From positions 2,741,001 through 2,805,000 of the forward strand of contig JADJXY010000002.1 in assembly GCA_016720065.1 (NCBI GenBank): a DNA stretch of 64,000 nucleotides, written 5' to 3'. Numbering within the stretch: the stretch's first letter is position 1; the number at the start of each line of letters is the position of its first letter. Positions 63,312 through 64,000 of the stretch are shown here, in pieces. The stretch comes from Betaproteobacteria bacterium. Lineage in GTDB: Bacteria; Pseudomonadota; Gammaproteobacteria; Burkholderiales; Rhodocyclaceae. The notes under the pieces were generated by a model. It made no database searches, was not told the origin of the DNA, and worked only from the letters and a program-made list of their open reading frames with translations. Both the position numbers and the translations under genes were made by a program.

Positions 63312-64000
63312 CTATCGCCCCCGCGCCACCACATACACCCCGCTCACCGCCAGCACCATGCCGACCAGGGCGACGGGGGCCAGGGTTTCACCGAAGATTC
63401 CCCAGGCGATGAGGGCCGTGGTGGGCGGGGTGAGGTAGAAGAGGCTGGCCACGTTCACCGCGCTGCCGCCACGGATGAGCAGGTTGAGGAGACTGATGGC
63501 GCCGAGGGACAGCACCCCCACCAGCCAGGCCAGGGCAAAGCCGAACTGGGGCGTCCAGTCGATGCGGAAATCCTCGAACAGGGCGACGGCGATGGCGGTC
63601 ACGACAGCGGTGGGGACGAACTGGATGACCGACCCGGCCCGCAGGTCGAAGCTGGCGCAATAGCGTTTCTGGTACAGGGTGCCCGCAGTGATGCCCAGGA
63701 GCGCCACCAGCGCGGGGACGAGCATGGGGCCGAGGGCCGGGCCGCCGGTGATTTTTCCGGAAACCACCAGAACGACGCCGACGAAGCCCAGGGCCAGGCC
63801 CGCCCACTGCCGGCCGCTGACCCGCTCCCCCAGCAGCCAGCCGGCGCCGAGGGCGGTGAGCAGCGGCTGCATGCCGACCACAAGGGCGGTGATGCCCGCC
63901 GGCAGGCCATGGCCGATGGCGACGAAGACGCCGCCCAGATAGGTGGCATGGACCAGCAGGCCGGAGACCCCGATATGCACCCACTGGCGCGGCTCCCTGG
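63312..64000 (-). CDS. EamA-family transporter, C-terminal part (runs off the window)
   Basis: The last 229 codons are present; the gene begins beyond the right edge. It shows about eight transmembrane segments, HIGVSGLLVHATYLGGVFVAI, PLLTALGAGWLLGERVSGRQWAGLALGFVGVVLVV, and the second EamA repeat ending TLAPVALVGMVLAVSGVYVVARGR. It is read toward the toxin module on the same strand. I treat the GTG at about 63980 as internal since the frame stays open to 64000. Confidence 0.88.
   Translation of the reverse strand, partial: REPRQWVHIGVSGLLVHATYLGGVFVAIGHGLPAGITALVVGMQPLLTALGAGWLLGERVSGRQWAGLALGFVGVVLVVSGKITGGPALGPMLVPALVALLGITAGTLYQKRYCASFDLRAGSVIQFVPTAVVTAIAVALFEDFRIDWTPQFGFALAWLVGVLSLGAISLLNLLIRGGSAVNVASLFYLTPPTTALIAWGIFGETLAPVALVGMVLAVSGVYVVARGR

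Noticed and set aside
1..64000. CRISPR arrays, insertion sequences, integrases
   Set aside because: No regularly spaced repeats, transposase motifs or integrase-like proteins were seen on reading both strands.

Overview
The window is about 64 kb of high-GC chromosomal DNA from a free-living beta-proteobacterium, most likely of the Rhodocyclales. The grounds are the sum of its genes: MetX with MetW, a class I polyhydroxyalkanoate synthase, GatCAB, an mre/mrd cell-shape cluster, an oxygen-independent ubiquinone operon (ubiU, ubiV, ubiT) with an FNR-type site, and a leucine/isovalerate catabolic (liu) set. The genus cannot be fixed from sequence reading alone. I saw no transposase, integrase, phage gene or CRISPR array. 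The region is a core chromosome segment with small accessory inserts: toxin-antitoxin cassettes and gene remnants.

Layout. 1-3.2 kb: end of a PrkA-type kinase, then YeaH and SpoVR, the conserved stress trio. 3.2-5.1 kb: scarred stretch with a 5'-truncated PIN toxin plus antitoxin, an alpha/beta hydrolase and an EAL-domain remnant. 5.2-8.8 kb: spermidine-synthase-like membrane protein, queC and a YeeE/YedE transporter. 8.9-9.1 kb: two tRNA-Lys genes behind a consensus promoter. 9.2-13 kb: a PilZ protein, then a SAM-II riboswitch with a terminator hairpin in front of metX-metW and an AmpG-like permease. 13-16.7 kb: a YqjD/YqjE/YqjK-like small-protein operon, xth and pyrE. 16.7-20.5 kb: gatC-gatA-lipoprotein-gatB. 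20.6-27.2 kb: mreB-mreC-mreD-mrdA-rodA-rlpA. 27.2-30.7 kb: a response-regulator/ATPase protein and ubiU-ubiV-ubiT. 30.9-49.7 kb: leucine/isovalerate and acyl-CoA catabolism in two arms facing apart, with phaC between them. One arm carries liuA, a GNAT-carbonic anhydrase fusion, a thiolase and liuB; the other carries liuC, liuD and liuE with a Doc toxin module embedded between liuD and liuE. 49.8-56.5 kb: a cNMP/GGDEF protein, an M20 amidohydrolase, rapZ, a coupled operon ending in ubiX and a Lon-N protein, and an HPP-CBS protein. 56.5-64 kb: a PAS chemoreceptor, then ruvC-ruvA-permease-ruvB-tfoX preceded by a VapBC-like module, and a truncated EamA transporter.

How it fits together. The liu genes convert isovaleryl-CoA to acetyl-CoA and acetoacetate; the thiolase and PHA synthase could draw on the same acetyl-CoA pool. 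The ubiUVT operon with its FNR-like site, and UbiX elsewhere, point to ubiquinone synthesis both with and without oxygen. Most operons are very compact, with ATGA, GTGA or TGATG stop-start overlaps. Two toxin-antitoxin modules are spliced into such chains, so that the toxin stop codon overlaps the start codon of a host gene (liuE and ruvC). The most unusual items are those cassettes, the duplicated start of liuD, the GNAT-carbonic anhydrase fusion, the SAM-II element followed by a terminator, and a near-identical 25-base TATAGT-to-ATG element in front of two neighbouring genes.
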